64,000 nucleotides of DNA from Flavobacterium hydrocarbonoxydans (GCF_009789235.1 NZ_WSTB01000003.1:124001-188000), one strand, 5' to 3'. Shown: positions 51,283 through 62,179, counted from the stretch's first letter. Numbers and translations are program-made. Notes: generated by a model not told the origin, from the letters alone.

Positions 51283-53226
51283 TTAATAACCTGGATTTTG
51301 CATTTGATCTTTTTCTTCAGCACTTAAAGGTCTTCCACTAGCATAAACCGCATCTAAGAAAGTTTGTGGTATAGGTCGTAAAGTGTGAAAATCCTGAATA
51401 TTTGGCGCTGCTTCAATATTATAAGCTTTTGCTCTAGCAACCAATGTTTTGGTTCTACTTAAATCTTCCCAACGATGAAATTCGCCACATAACTCTCTAG
51501 TACGTTCGTTTAATATCAAACATAACATTCTATCATAATCGTTTGTGTAACCTAATTTAGATATTACAGCCTGATCTTCTGCTGGCAAAGTGCTGATACT
51601 AGAGATTGTCAAATCTGTTGGAGCTGTTGATGTTGGAATATTATTAGATTCGTAATACGAATTCTCTTTTATAAAAGAAATAGGAATCCCTGCCTGACCT
51701 GTTGCTGTCCAGGCTGCAGAACCATCGGTGTATGCAGAACGATCTTCGCCAGATTTATAACCCGCGCGCGTACGAACCTGATTGATGTATGGCAAAGCAT
51801 CTGCAAAAGAAGCTCCTCCTACTTTGGCCAATCTTACTTTGGCTTCGGCAGCCATTAAATACGTATCTGCCGAACGGGCTAATATTACATCACGAGTACC
51901 TTTTGTATTAGTCAAATCTATTCTTGCACCATCTAAATATTTGCTTAAAGAAGGAAATCTTACATCTTTTTCTAAACCAAAATTATCTGCTGCATAAGCT
52001 ACGTAAACACTTGGAATTGTTTTTCCTGTTTTAGAATCGATAATAAAATCGGTATTTTTTGTTTTTTCAAAACGGGTGTCAGATGGGCTGTTCATTATAT
52101 ACATGATACCCAAATCTCCATTATCATAGTACGATCCAGATTTATTATTAATAATACTTTTGGTTTGAAAACTTTTCCAAAAGCGTGAATCATTAACCTT
52201 ATCAAAAACATCGTAAGCAAAATAAGTAGGTGCTAAACGGCTAAATGGTCTGCCTCCGGCTAAATTACGTTTCATTTGAGGCAACTGATCATAGGTAGAA
52301 AGAAAATACAAATGTTGATTATTACCTCCTGTGGTTAATTGACTTGAATTAAACTGAGCTGATAAAATCAATTCTGGCAACTTTTCGTTAGCGCCATCTG
52401 CAACAGTATAATTCCATAAATCAACAAAATTTCCTGCTAGTGGATGACGGCCAATAACTTCATCAGATAAAGAAACTACTTTTTGCAAATCTGCAGATTT
52501 TGTTGCCGAATTCCAACTATCATTTATTTCGCTAGCACGAGTTAAATACGCTTTTGCTAAATAATGAGCCGCTGCATCTTTAGAAATTTTTGCTGGTGCG
52601 CCAATATTATCTAATAAATTGTAGGCTTGAGTAAAATCAGCAATAACTTGTTCTAAAACTTCGGCAGCAGTAGCTCTCGAAAACTCTAGTTCGACTGTAT
52701 TACTTACATTTAATTTTAAAGGCACGCCGCCATATTGCCTTACTAATTTTAAGTAATTGAAAGCTCTTAAAAAATAACCTTCTCCCAGAGCCGTTTTTTT
52801 TATGGCATCATTAGATGAAATGATCGCTGTTGCTGATTCTATTAATTGATTAGCATTACCAATTCCTACATATAAATTATCCCAATTAGTATTGGCCGCA
52901 ATTGTGTTAGCGTTAGAGACTGTTACAAATGAGTTTAAACCTGCTGCATAAGAGTTCCAAATATGATTTGAAGGATCTCCTCCTGCATGAAATTCATCTG
53001 TTCCTGATTCTGATGCTGTAAGAGGAACTTCTCCTCCAAACTCTAAAGCAAATACCTGATAATAAGTTCCTACTGCCAAAGCTTGAATTCCTGCTTCGGT
53101 TTTATAGTAGTCGTTGCTGTAAGCTGTTGTCAATTCTTCGTCTAGAAAATCTTTGTTACAAGAGCTGCTTATTCCTAGTGTAGCAACTAGCATCAAATTG
53201 ATATATAGTTTTTTATAATTTTTCAT
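51283..53226 (-). CDS. SusD/RagB-family surface glycan-binding lipoprotein
   Basis: A 647-residue lipoprotein with lipobox GISSSC and the SusD family N-terminus (NKDFLDEELTTAYSNDYYKTEAG). The C-terminal SusD signature runs to LRPIPQTFLDAVY and QNPGY. The TPR-like helical core is typical. It caps the SusC barrel and captures pectic oligosaccharides at the cell surface. It follows the SusC gene by 25 bp and ends at a terminator. A paralogue lies at 56796-58922. Confidence 0.95.
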   Translation of the reverse strand: MKNYKKLYINLMLVATLGISSSCNKDFLDEELTTAYSNDYYKTEAGIQALAVGTYYQVFALEFGGEVPLTASESGTDEFHAGGDPSNHIWNSYAAGLNSFVTVSNANTIAANTNWDNLYVGIGNANQLIESATAIISSNDAIKKTALGEGYFLRAFNYLKLVRQYGGVPLKLNVSNTVELEFSRATAAEVLEQVIADFTQAYNLLDNIGAPAKISKDAAAHYLAKAYLTRASEINDSWNSATKSADLQKVVSLSDEVIGRHPLAGNFVDLWNYTVADGANEKLPELILSAQFNSSQLTTGGNNQHLYFLSTYDQLPQMKRNLAGGRPFSRLAPTYFAYDVFDKVNDSRFWKSFQTKSIINNKSGSYYDNGDLGIMYIMNSPSDTRFEKTKNTDFIIDSKTGKTIPSVYVAYAADNFGLEKDVRFPSLSKYLDGARIDLTNTKGTRDVILARSADTYLMAAEAKVRLAKVGGASFADALPYINQVRTRAGYKSGEDRSAYTDGSAAWTATGQAGIPISFIKENSYYESNNIPTSTAPTDLTISSISTLPAEDQAVISKLGYTNDYDRMLCLILNERTRELCGEFHRWEDLSRTKTLVARAKAYNIEAAPNIQDFHTLRPIPQTFLDAVYASGRPLSAEEKDQMQNPGY

Positions 53227-53251
53227 GATTCTTTTTTATTAAATTTTAAAC

Positions 53252-56200
53252 TTAGAATTCAACATTTAGTCCTACTGTAAATCCTCTGTTTGAAGCCGTA
53301 GTTTGGGTGTCCAAATCTGTCCATTTTACTTTCGAGAAAATCATCCCCGGATTAGCAGCTTGAAGATATAATCTCAATTTTGAAACACCTACCTGTTGTG
53401 CTAATTCTGGGGTAAAATTATATCCTAACGAGATGTTACGTATTTTTAAGAAAGAACCATCTCTATAACCCAAAATCGGAAAATAAGCATCTCCAGTACC
53501 TGCAGAATAAATTGGCTTCTGATATTCGGCATTTATATTATTATCTGTATAATAATTAATTGCTCTTTGACTACCTTTGGCTCCCTCATTTTCGCCTAAA
53601 GTGTTATAAGTGTATCCCATTCTACCATAAACGAAGAAGGATAATTCTAAATTTTTATAGCTAAAAGTATTTGTTAAACCTACTATATATTTAGGATCTG
53701 CACTACCGATAATAACTCTATCATTGTTTGCATCTATTTTATAATCCCCGTTTTGATCAACTGGTCTGGCATTACCAAATGAAAATACAGGAGTTGTTGA
53801 AAAAGCATTAAATTTTGCCATTTCCTCTGCATCTTCTGGTTTCCAAATTCCGTTAGATTCAAAACCGTAAATTACATTTTGTGATTCGCCAATAAATAAG
53901 TTGTTATTAATATCGTCAAACTTACCATTTTGCAATTCAGTAATTCTACTTTGCTGATACGAAGCGCTTAAACTTGAACTCCACTCAAAATTTTGTGTTT
54001 TGACATTCACCGTATTCAAAGTAAGCTCAACCCCTTCACCTTCAGTGGCTCCAACATTTTCAAAAGTATCTTTAAAACCAGTAGTTGTTGGTATACTTCT
54101 TTTTAATAATAAGTCAGTTGTTTTACTAGTATAGTATTCTAAAGCACCAGATATTCTACTATTAAACATCGAAAAATCAATACCATAATTAAACTGAGCC
54201 GTTTTCTCCCACGATAAAGCAGTATTACCTAAGGTCGCATTGTTTATAACACCTGAGCCATTTGGGTAAACAACACCAGCTAAAGGTGGTTGTGTTGCAT
54301 AAGGATCGACTGCAGCATTACCTGTAATACCGAAACCTACTCTAAGTTTTAGTTGGTCAAGCCAAGAAACATCTTTCATGAAATCTTCCTTGTTTATACT
54401 CCAAGCCAAAGCAGTACTTGGAAAAAATGCCCATTTGTTTCCAGGTGCTAATTGAGATGCCGCATCATAACGACCTGATGCTGTTATTAAATATTTATCG
54501 GCATAACCATAATTTACCCTTCCCATGTAAGATAACAAACCACTTTCTATAATATTAGAAGAATAATTGTTAAGTGTTACGTTTGCAGGAGTCAAAGCAT
54601 TCCATTTATTTTTTGGATTTTTAATATCGTTTGCAGACATCATACTATCTTCATACGTATATTCCGTTTGACTTTGCAAAAATGTTAAACCAAAATTATG
54701 ATTTCCGATTGTTTTATTATAAAAAAGCAAATTGTCTAAAGTATATGAAATAGTTTGACTTTTTGTTAATGATGCAAAACTTGTACCTGAACGTATAGAA
54801 GATTTTCCATCTAAAAATACACCATTTCTATAAGAAGTAATATCTGGACCAAAATTGATTCGATATTTTAAACCATCAAGTTTGGATGAAATTCCTCCAA
54901 AATCTAATTGTGCATAAAAACTACCAAAAGCACGCAATGTAAGACGCTGATCCTGAGATAATTTATCTTCATCAATAACAGTTCTAATAGTAGAATCTCC
55001 TCCTGGATTATCAATACGAACTCCGTTACTATCATAGGGAACAGCATACGGAAGATTGCCACGCGCCGTTTGATAAATTCCGCCTGAAGTAGAAACTGCA
55101 GTTCTACCTACGTTTGACTGTCCGTATTCATTAATACCATAACTTGTATTAAGATTGGCTCCCATAGAAAACCATTTTGTTGGAGTTATATCTACATTTG
55201 CAATTCCTGAATAACGTTTGAAGCTTTGTCCCTTTAGAGTTCCCTGATTATCAATGTATCCAAAAGATCCATAAGCCTTCATCTTTTCAGTACCTCCACT
55301 TACACTTAAAGTATGCTGTTGCGTAACTCCTGTACGCGTTACAAAATCAGTCCAATCTGTTGTTGCTACTTTAGAACCATCCCAGGTTCCGGTTGCCCAA
55401 CCTTTTTCGATATTGGCCCAAGCAGAGGGATCGGCTGATTGCAAGAAAATTAATTTATCATTTTCTATTGTTGGAGCATCCCCTTTTGGAAAAGCACTTG
55501 GGTTAGAATAATATCTTCCCCAGCGGCGAAACTCTATATACTCTGCAGAATTCATCATTCTAGCATTTTCGTTTATTTTTTCGGTAGTAAGTGCTGTATT
55601 GAAGTTTATTGTAAACTTACCTGTTTTACCTTTTTTAGTAGTTACTATCACAACTCCATTAGCTCCACGAGAACCATAAATAGCCGTTGCAGAGGCATCT
55701 TTTAATACATCTATTGATTCAATATCGCTGGGATTCAAGAAATCGATACCACCAGAATTAGAGTCAGTAAGACTTTTTGAATTTAAAGGAATACCATCTA
55801 CTACATACAACGGAGAATTTGAAGCCGAAATAGAACGAACACCACGAATATTTATTTTACCCACAGTTCCTGGACGCTCGTTGGATGAAATATCTACTCC
55901 AGCAGCTTTTCCTTGCATTGCTTGCACTGCATTTTGTACAGGACGTGAGGCAATTTCTTCAGCACCCACACTTACAATTGATCCGGTAAGGTCTTTTTTC
56001 TTTTTTACACCGTAACCTACAACAACCACCTCCTCAAGAGAATTATCATCTTCTTTTAATGTAACATTATAGCTACTCGAATCGCTAACGACAACTTCTA
56101 TCGTTTTGAAACCAATAAAACTATACACTAGCGTAGATCCTGAAGAAGCATTTATGGAATAACTACCATCCATATCAGTACTAACTCCTGTCTGACTTCC

Positions 56201-56344
56201 TTTTATAAGTACATTGACACCTGGTATTAGTATTCCAGCAGCATCTTTTATGGTACCTTTAATCACTTTGTTCTGCGCATAAGCCGATGCACTGAGTAAT
56301 GCTATCATTGCTATAACCAGCAGAAGACTAAACTTATTTTTCAT
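53252..56344 (-). CDS. SusC/RagA TonB-linked outer-membrane transporter
   Basis: A 1030-residue protein: signal peptide (ending SAYAQ), carboxypeptidase-D regulatory-like domain (about 25-105), TonB-plug domain starting near the LEEVVVVGYGVKKKKDLTG segment, and a 22-strand barrel. SusC signatures include YVVDGIPLNS and DVLKDASATAIYGSRGANGV. It imports oligosaccharides across the outer membrane with TonB energy. First gene of the operon with SusD, behind a CAGGAT-type promoter. Its N-terminus is nearly identical to the second SusC, so they share recent ancestry in that part. Confidence 0.96.
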   Translation of the reverse strand: MKNKFSLLLVIAMIALLSASAYAQNKVIKGTIKDAAGILIPGVNVLIKGSQTGVSTDMDGSYSINASSGSTLVYSFIGFKTIEVVVSDSSSYNVTLKEDDNSLEEVVVVGYGVKKKKDLTGSIVSVGAEEIASRPVQNAVQAMQGKAAGVDISSNERPGTVGKINIRGVRSISASNSPLYVVDGIPLNSKSLTDSNSGGIDFLNPSDIESIDVLKDASATAIYGSRGANGVVIVTTKKGKTGKFTINFNTALTTEKINENARMMNSAEYIEFRRWGRYYSNPSAFPKGDAPTIENDKLIFLQSADPSAWANIEKGWATGTWDGSKVATTDWTDFVTRTGVTQQHTLSVSGGTEKMKAYGSFGYIDNQGTLKGQSFKRYSGIANVDITPTKWFSMGANLNTSYGINEYGQSNVGRTAVSTSGGIYQTARGNLPYAVPYDSNGVRIDNPGGDSTIRTVIDEDKLSQDQRLTLRAFGSFYAQLDFGGISSKLDGLKYRINFGPDITSYRNGVFLDGKSSIRSGTSFASLTKSQTISYTLDNLLFYNKTIGNHNFGLTFLQSQTEYTYEDSMMSANDIKNPKNKWNALTPANVTLNNYSSNIIESGLLSYMGRVNYGYADKYLITASGRYDAASQLAPGNKWAFFPSTALAWSINKEDFMKDVSWLDQLKLRVGFGITGNAAVDPYATQPPLAGVVYPNGSGVINNATLGNTALSWEKTAQFNYGIDFSMFNSRISGALEYYTSKTTDLLLKRSIPTTTGFKDTFENVGATEGEGVELTLNTVNVKTQNFEWSSSLSASYQQSRITELQNGKFDDINNNLFIGESQNVIYGFESNGIWKPEDAEEMAKFNAFSTTPVFSFGNARPVDQNGDYKIDANNDRVIIGSADPKYIVGLTNTFSYKNLELSFFVYGRMGYTYNTLGENEGAKGSQRAINYYTDNNINAEYQKPIYSAGTGDAYFPILGYRDGSFLKIRNISLGYNFTPELAQQVGVSKLRLYLQAANPGMIFSKVKWTDLDTQTTASNRGFTVGLNVEF

Positions 56345-56378
56345 AAAAAGTTAAATTTTGGTTAATTAATTAGTTACT

Positions 56379-56426
56379 CAAATTTATTTAGAAGTAGATT
56401 TCGTAGCATCCTGTAGTATCCTGCTA
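56379..56426 (-). promoter_or_regulatory. Shared PUL operator and promoter of the first SusC/SusD operon
   Basis: Two ATCCTG copies at 56408-56413 and 56418-56423 (AGCATCCTGTAGTATCCTGC) and CAAATTTA at 56379-56386 (sense TAAATTTG, a perfect -7 box), 21 bp from the first copy. The best example of the doubled site with a 10-bp period. Leader about 30 bases. Confidence 0.8.
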
Positions 56427-56724
56427 CTACACTTCTAGTTTTCAGTATTTTATAAAAATTTTATGATTTTATTAACAATAAAAATACTTCAACTACTTGA
56501 TTTACAAGGCAAAAAAATTAAAAATAACAAATAACAATACCAGAAATAAAACTGCATTTTTTTTTTAATAATCTTATTTTTTTATAAAAAAATTATTAAA
56601 ACTAAATAAAAAATTAAAAATTACTACCTATTCAATTTTTGTAAAATACAACTTACAGAAAACTGTATCCGAAATATTTAAAGCAAATATTATTACCCCT
56701 GATCATTACAAAAACTACTTTTTA

Positions 56725-56757
56725 TCAAAAAAAAACCGCCTCATAAAGAGGCGGTTT
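56725..56757 (-). terminator. Terminator of the second SusC/SusD operon
   Basis: Perfect 10-bp GC-rich stem (AAACCGCCTC at 56733-56742, complement at 56748-56757) with ATAAA loop and a long T run in the minus direction. It lies about 40 bp after the SusD stop. Confidence 0.9.
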
Positions 56758-56795
56758 CGTTCAAAAAACAATATTCAAAAAATTACCATAATTAA

Positions 56796-58922
56796 TTAAT
56801 AACCTGGGTTCTGCCATGCAGCTTTTTGACTAGCAGATAAATTTGATCCATCTTCATTTAACAATCCATCAATAAAGTCCTGAGGAATTGGACGCAATTC
56901 ATGTTTGTTTGCAGTAATGTTAACAGCCGCTTCCGGATTGAAAGCTTTCGCTCTTTTAATCAATGTTCCTGTTCTGGAAAGTGTTTCCCAACGTTGGAAC
57001 TCACCTAATAATTCACGGGTACGTTCATTAAGAATAAAATGCAGTGCTCTTTCATATTCACTTCCAGCACCTACTTTAGACAAAATTTCTTCATCTTCCG
57101 CTGGCAGATTAGCCGGGAATGATGTTAATCTCAAATTTGAAGCAGCAGTTGTAACGGCAACACCCGGATTAGACAAATAATACGTATTCATATCTAAATT
57201 TGAATTCACATAATTTGTTGCACTTGCACCTGTATTTAAAGGATTTACTTTAAAAGCTAAAGATCCATCACTATAAAAAGATCTGTTCTCACCGCTTTTC
57301 CATTGTGCTCTTTCCCTTACTGTGTTTATATCTTTCATTGCATTTCCATAATTACCCTGACGAGCATAACATTCTGCACGTGTTAAATATGTTTCACCAA
57401 GACGTGCCATGATTACATCACGGTGTGAATCTCCTCTTTCAGCCGTACGCGAACCGCAATCTGTTTTATTGATTCCAGCAAAGAAGTTACAAACTGGCTG
57501 ATTTTTAAATGTTGGTGCCACATAAGTTCCGTTTTGATACAAGACTAATGAGTTAGGAACAAATTGTCCTGTTTTGCTTGTCAACGCACCTGAAGTTGGT
57601 GTTTGCCTGCTTCCTACACTCCATTCTGGTAAACGTCCTGCATCATCTTTCCAGTCTGGATTCTGTATAGTCGCTCCAAATTTATATCCATCATAAGTAT
57701 TATCATTCTTCGTATTTAAAATCATTACAATACCCGGATCTCCTAATTTAACTCCCGCATCAGCATTTACTACTGTATTAACTCCGTAAACCGTTTTGAA
57801 AGTCTTCCACATACGGGCATCATTTACGTGATTATAAACTGCATAACTATATTCTGTAGGGCGACAGCGCTGAAAATCCATCGCTCCAATCCAAACTCCT
57901 CTTCTAACCCATCCTCCTGCAAAACTTGAAAACTGAGGAGTAAAATAATTGTATGTTCTGTTACCAAAACGTCCCACTGTTGTTGCGTCACCATTATGAC
58001 CTGCTGCCATTAATATTTCATCCAACTGCTCATTAGCGCAGTCTATTCCTGTCCAGTTAGCATACAAATCGCTATAATTAGGCGTTAATGCTCCACGCAC
58101 ACTAATGGCGTAAGTACAAGCATCTATTGCCTCTTTAAGATCTGCATCTTTATATGAACCGTTCCACTCATTATTACGCTCGGAAACACGAAACAACAAA
58201 GCTTTAGCCAAAAAGTGAGCCGCAGTCGCTTTTGTCCAGGTTACTCCTTTACCATAAGTAAAAACTTCACCTTCAAAAAGATTATAGGCCTTACGGAAAT
58301 CAGAAATTACCTGTTCCCAACATTCCTCATCTGTAGATCGTGAAAAATTACGTTTAACACCTACAATAGGAGTCGTTTGAAGTGCTACACCACCATATTG
58401 CGCGGTAAGTCTGTAATAATTATAACCTCTTAAAAAATAAGCATGTGCCAAACAACGATTTCTGATTTTTAAATCTTGTATTACGGTTTCCGCTTTAGCA
58501 ATTATGGTGTTTGCAGATGCAATACCATAGTACATCTCATCCCAAAGTGCTGCTGGATTGGTAGCATTACCATTAGCTGCTCCTGTACCTGTTGTAGCTC
58601 CAGCCGGTCCAAAACGATTATCATACGTATTCCACATTTCATTAGTCAGGTCATTTGCATTGGTAAACTCATCTGTACCATAAAGTGTTTGGCCATATGA
58701 CCATTCAAAACCAAAATGCCAGCGAATATTACCATAAAGTGACACAGTTAGAGCCTGAAGCCCTTCCGGAGTATCAAAATACTCTGTAGAATACTGATTT
58801 GTCAGTTCTTCATCCAGAAAATCTTCTGAACACGAGGTAAAAGTCAGACCCGCCATTACTAAAAGAGCAACCCCTATATTTTTAATATTATTCATTTTTT
58901 TATTTTTAGTGTTATACATCAC
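56796..58922 (-). CDS. SusD/RagB-family surface glycan-binding lipoprotein, second copy
   Basis: A 708-residue lipoprotein with lipobox GLTFTSC and the family N-terminus SEDFLDEELTNQYSTEYFD. The C-terminal SusD signature is ELRPIPQDFIDGL and QNPGY. It resembles the other SusD of the locus at both ends but is 61 residues longer in the middle, which may mean a different oligosaccharide. The start could also be the Met at residue 10 (MNNIKNIGVALL), as the first nine residues are a hydrophilic extension. It follows its SusC by 21 bp. Confidence 0.95.
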   Translation of the reverse strand: MMYNTKNKKMNNIKNIGVALLVMAGLTFTSCSEDFLDEELTNQYSTEYFDTPEGLQALTVSLYGNIRWHFGFEWSYGQTLYGTDEFTNANDLTNEMWNTYDNRFGPAGATTGTGAANGNATNPAALWDEMYYGIASANTIIAKAETVIQDLKIRNRCLAHAYFLRGYNYYRLTAQYGGVALQTTPIVGVKRNFSRSTDEECWEQVISDFRKAYNLFEGEVFTYGKGVTWTKATAAHFLAKALLFRVSERNNEWNGSYKDADLKEAIDACTYAISVRGALTPNYSDLYANWTGIDCANEQLDEILMAAGHNGDATTVGRFGNRTYNYFTPQFSSFAGGWVRRGVWIGAMDFQRCRPTEYSYAVYNHVNDARMWKTFKTVYGVNTVVNADAGVKLGDPGIVMILNTKNDNTYDGYKFGATIQNPDWKDDAGRLPEWSVGSRQTPTSGALTSKTGQFVPNSLVLYQNGTYVAPTFKNQPVCNFFAGINKTDCGSRTAERGDSHRDVIMARLGETYLTRAECYARQGNYGNAMKDINTVRERAQWKSGENRSFYSDGSLAFKVNPLNTGASATNYVNSNLDMNTYYLSNPGVAVTTAASNLRLTSFPANLPAEDEEILSKVGAGSEYERALHFILNERTRELLGEFQRWETLSRTGTLIKRAKAFNPEAAVNITANKHELRPIPQDFIDGLLNEDGSNLSASQKAAWQNPGY

Positions 58923-58943
58923 TTATCAAGACTTAAATTATTA

Positions 58944-61900
58944 TTAGAATCCAACATCAATTCCCATTACAAAACTGCGGTTAAAATATGTTGCATTCGT
59001 ATCAAAATCATACCAATCCAATGACTGATAAATACTGCCCGGATTTACTGCCTGTGCATAAATTTTCATATTTGCCAATCCAATTTTTCCTGTAAAATCT
59101 TTAGGTAGATTATATCCCAAAGAAATATTACGAATTTTTACAAAAGAGGCTTTTGTGAATCCAAGAAGTCCAGAATAAGCATCTTGTGAACCTGAAGTTG
59201 CCTGACCTAAAATTGGTTTTTGAAATTCAGCATCTGTATTATCAGGTCTCCAGTAATCCGTTTCACGCTGATTGGCATGTGCAGTTAAAGCTTCACCTCC
59301 TAAAGAAGCTGTATATCCCATACGACCGTAAATATTTACTCCTAATTCAAAACCTTTATAAGTAAAATTGTTATTCCAACCCATTGTCCAGTTAGGATTA
59401 CTGTTACCTAAAACTACACGGTCATCAGGAGTCATTTTGTAATCTCCATTTTGATCTTTAGGACGTACTTTTCCCGGTGAAAATTTCTCTCCGTTAGCAT
59501 TCCATATAGCCATTTCAGCTAAATCTTCCGGAGTGTCCTGCCATAAACCTAAATTATCATATCCATATCGAACAGCAATAGATTCTCCTATAAACCAGGA
59601 ATTAGATACCATGTCCTGTTTACCATTTGCTAACTCTGCAATTTCATCTTTCTGCCAGGCCCCATTCAGATTTGACTCCCATGTAAAGCCACCAGCAGTT
59701 TGAATCGGAATAACATTAAGCGTAAGTTCGACACCTTGGTTTTCTGTTTTACCGATATTTGATGTTATAAAAGGATACCCCGTTATAGGAAGGATTTTAA
59801 CATTTAAAAGTAGCTTATCAGTATAAGACTGATATGTTTCGATAGAACCACTGATTCTGTTATTTAAGAAACTAAAATCAATACCTAAATTATACTGTTT
59901 TGTTCTTTCCCATGATAAATTTGGATTTGGCATTCCGGATTGAGTATTGGTATAATAAGGCTCATTTGGCGTAAAAGCGATTTGATTACTCATACCATTG
60001 AACGGAAGAAACACCTGACTAATAGGTCCTAACGTACTATAAGGTCCTACTGATGAATTTCCTATAGAACCAAAACCTACACGAAGTTTCAGATTTTCAA
60101 TCCAGCTAACATCTTTTAAGAAACTCTCATTATTCAAACGCCAAGCTAAAGCAGCTGAAGGAAAAAATTCCCAATGGTTTCCTTCTGCCAGCATTGAAGC
60201 GCCATCCCAACGTCCTGAAAGAGTCAGTAAATAACGATTGTCGTAACCATAATTAAAACGAGCCATATACGATGTCAACTGACGCTTTTCGATATCAGAG
60301 CTCATACGGGCATTATTTGAGGCAACTAATGGGTCAACCGATCCCATTGCATCCCATAAAAAAGATGGTTTCGGAATATTATTTGCACTCATTGCAGAAT
60401 TCTCAATATCCCATGCTGACGCCGTTTGAAGCAAGGTTACTCCCACTTTATGTCTGTTCGCGAAAGTGCGATCATAAGAAATAATATTATCTAATGTCCA
60501 TGATAAATCACGACGATTTTGCAGACGGGCAAAATTTACGCCCGAAGCTCCATTTGAGTTCACTTTTAGTGCAGAACTTCCATCAATATAAACCCCTTCT
60601 CTCCAATGACGAAAATCTGGTCCAAAATTTATCTTATAAGTAAGACCTTCAATAGGTTTCCATATTTTACCAAAATCTAAATTCGCAGAAAAATTACCTA
60701 AAAGGCGTAATGTTTGTGATTCCTGTGTACTTCTGTTCCATTCATCCATTATCGTATAAACACCAGACTCTCCTCCCGGATTAATGATAATATTACCATC
60801 AGCATCATAAGGAACCGCAATATTATAAATTTGTTTGGCTGCACCATAAATTGCATTTGGTGCTGTACCGCTTCTTGCACTTAAAGTTGACATACCATAA
60901 TCCTGTTCACTCCATGAAGCATTTAAAGATGCAGTCATTTTAAACCACGAAACAGGTGTGATATTCGAAGTAAGTTTTGCTGTATAACGTTTGTACCATT
61001 GTCCTTTCTGAGTACCTGTATTGTCCAGATATCCAATAGAGCCATAGGTGTTTACTTTTTCAGAGCCTCCGCTTGCACTTAAAACATGTTCTGTTGTAAT
61101 TCCTGTTTGAGTAACTACATCGGTCCAGTCTGTATTGGTTACTTTAGAAGCATCCCATGTTCCGTTTACCCAACCTTTCAACACATTATCCCTTGAGGTC
61201 TGACCATCCAATGCACTATCAAAAATATCATTATCATTTGCAAAAGTAGGAGAATCAGGATGTGCATACTTTGTTGGATCAAGGTTATATGCTGCCCAAC
61301 GTCTGAAAGTTATAAAATCTGAAGCACTCATTGATGGCGCTCGGTCCACTATATCCTGAGTGGTTACTGTACCAGAATAATTCAAAGTAAACCTGCCTGC
61401 TTTTCCTTGTTTGGTTGTGATGATAACAACTCCGTTAGCTCCACGGGAACCATAAATAGCCGCTGCAGAAGCGTCTTTAAGAATATCCATGGTTTCAATA
61501 TCTCTTGGATTTAGTGTTTCAATACCGGATGCAGACAACAAAGGTACGCCATCTACAACATATAATACTTCACTACTGGCACTTAGCGATCGCTGACCAC
61601 GAATACGAATCGCTCCAACAGTTCCTGGACGTTCGGTCGTCGTGATATCAACCCCTGCAACCTTTCCCTGCAACGCTTCAAGAGCATTAGGCACAGGTCG
61701 ATTCATTAACTCCTCAGCATTTACGCTACTAATTGCTCCTGTTAAATCAGATTTCTTTTGTGTTCCATAACCAACAACCACAATTTCATTAAGTTGGGAT
61801 ATTTCATCAACAAGTTTTACATTAAGTTCTGAATTCTGACCCACCGTCATCTCTACTGCTTTTGAACCAGTAGAAGAAAAAACCAATACTTGTCCCGGTG

Positions 61901-62099
61901 CAGCGTTTATAGCGTATTTACCATCAAAATCAGTACTCGTACCTGTCTTAGTACCTTTAATGATTACATTCGCACCAGGTATTGGCAATCCTGACGCATC
62001 AGTGATTGTTCCTTTAACCACTTTGTTTTGCGCATAACCAGATGTAAGCAATAATGCAAACATGGCCAAAAGCAGCAAAAGACTAAATTTGTTTTTCAT
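58944..62099 (-). CDS. SusC/RagA TonB-linked outer-membrane transporter, second copy
   Basis: A 1051-residue protein with signal peptide ending SGYAQ, carboxypeptidase-D regulatory-like domain (about 25-105), plug (LNEIVVVGYGTQKKSDLTG) and barrel ending in Phe. YVVDGVPLLS and MDILKDASAAAIYGSRGA are SusC signatures. It is the partner of the 708-residue SusD. Together with the other pair it suggests uptake of two classes of rhamnogalacturonan oligomers. It is transcribed from a CAGGAT-type promoter, divergent from the GH106 gene. Confidence 0.96.
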   Translation of the reverse strand: MKNKFSLLLLLAMFALLLTSGYAQNKVVKGTITDASGLPIPGANVIIKGTKTGTSTDFDGKYAINAAPGQVLVFSSTGSKAVEMTVGQNSELNVKLVDEISQLNEIVVVGYGTQKKSDLTGAISSVNAEELMNRPVPNALEALQGKVAGVDITTTERPGTVGAIRIRGQRSLSASSEVLYVVDGVPLLSASGIETLNPRDIETMDILKDASAAAIYGSRGANGVVIITTKQGKAGRFTLNYSGTVTTQDIVDRAPSMSASDFITFRRWAAYNLDPTKYAHPDSPTFANDNDIFDSALDGQTSRDNVLKGWVNGTWDASKVTNTDWTDVVTQTGITTEHVLSASGGSEKVNTYGSIGYLDNTGTQKGQWYKRYTAKLTSNITPVSWFKMTASLNASWSEQDYGMSTLSARSGTAPNAIYGAAKQIYNIAVPYDADGNIIINPGGESGVYTIMDEWNRSTQESQTLRLLGNFSANLDFGKIWKPIEGLTYKINFGPDFRHWREGVYIDGSSALKVNSNGASGVNFARLQNRRDLSWTLDNIISYDRTFANRHKVGVTLLQTASAWDIENSAMSANNIPKPSFLWDAMGSVDPLVASNNARMSSDIEKRQLTSYMARFNYGYDNRYLLTLSGRWDGASMLAEGNHWEFFPSAALAWRLNNESFLKDVSWIENLKLRVGFGSIGNSSVGPYSTLGPISQVFLPFNGMSNQIAFTPNEPYYTNTQSGMPNPNLSWERTKQYNLGIDFSFLNNRISGSIETYQSYTDKLLLNVKILPITGYPFITSNIGKTENQGVELTLNVIPIQTAGGFTWESNLNGAWQKDEIAELANGKQDMVSNSWFIGESIAVRYGYDNLGLWQDTPEDLAEMAIWNANGEKFSPGKVRPKDQNGDYKMTPDDRVVLGNSNPNWTMGWNNNFTYKGFELGVNIYGRMGYTASLGGEALTAHANQRETDYWRPDNTDAEFQKPILGQATSGSQDAYSGLLGFTKASFVKIRNISLGYNLPKDFTGKIGLANMKIYAQAVNPGSIYQSLDWYDFDTNATYFNRSFVMGIDVGF

Positions 62100-62134
62100 A
62101 AAAATTGTTTTTGGTTAATTTAAATTAGTTTTAT

Positions 62135-62179
62135 CAAATTTATTCAGAAGTACTTCCGACTGCATCCTGTAGTATCCTG
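62135..62179 (-). promoter_or_regulatory. Shared PUL operator and promoter of the second SusC/SusD operon
   Basis: ATCCTG at 62164-62169 and 62174-62179 (TGCATCCTGTAGTATCCTGT) and CAAATTTA at 62135-62142 (sense TAAATTTG), 21 bp apart. Sequence and geometry are almost identical to those of the first SusC promoter. Confidence 0.8.

Larger units (their letters stand above)
56345..56795. other. Gene-free region with promoter and terminator
   Basis: These 451 bp hold the promoter and operator of the first SusC (56379-56426) and the terminator of the second SusD (56725-56757). The rest is AT-rich with homopolymer runs; no gene or repeat element is seen. Confidence 0.7.
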
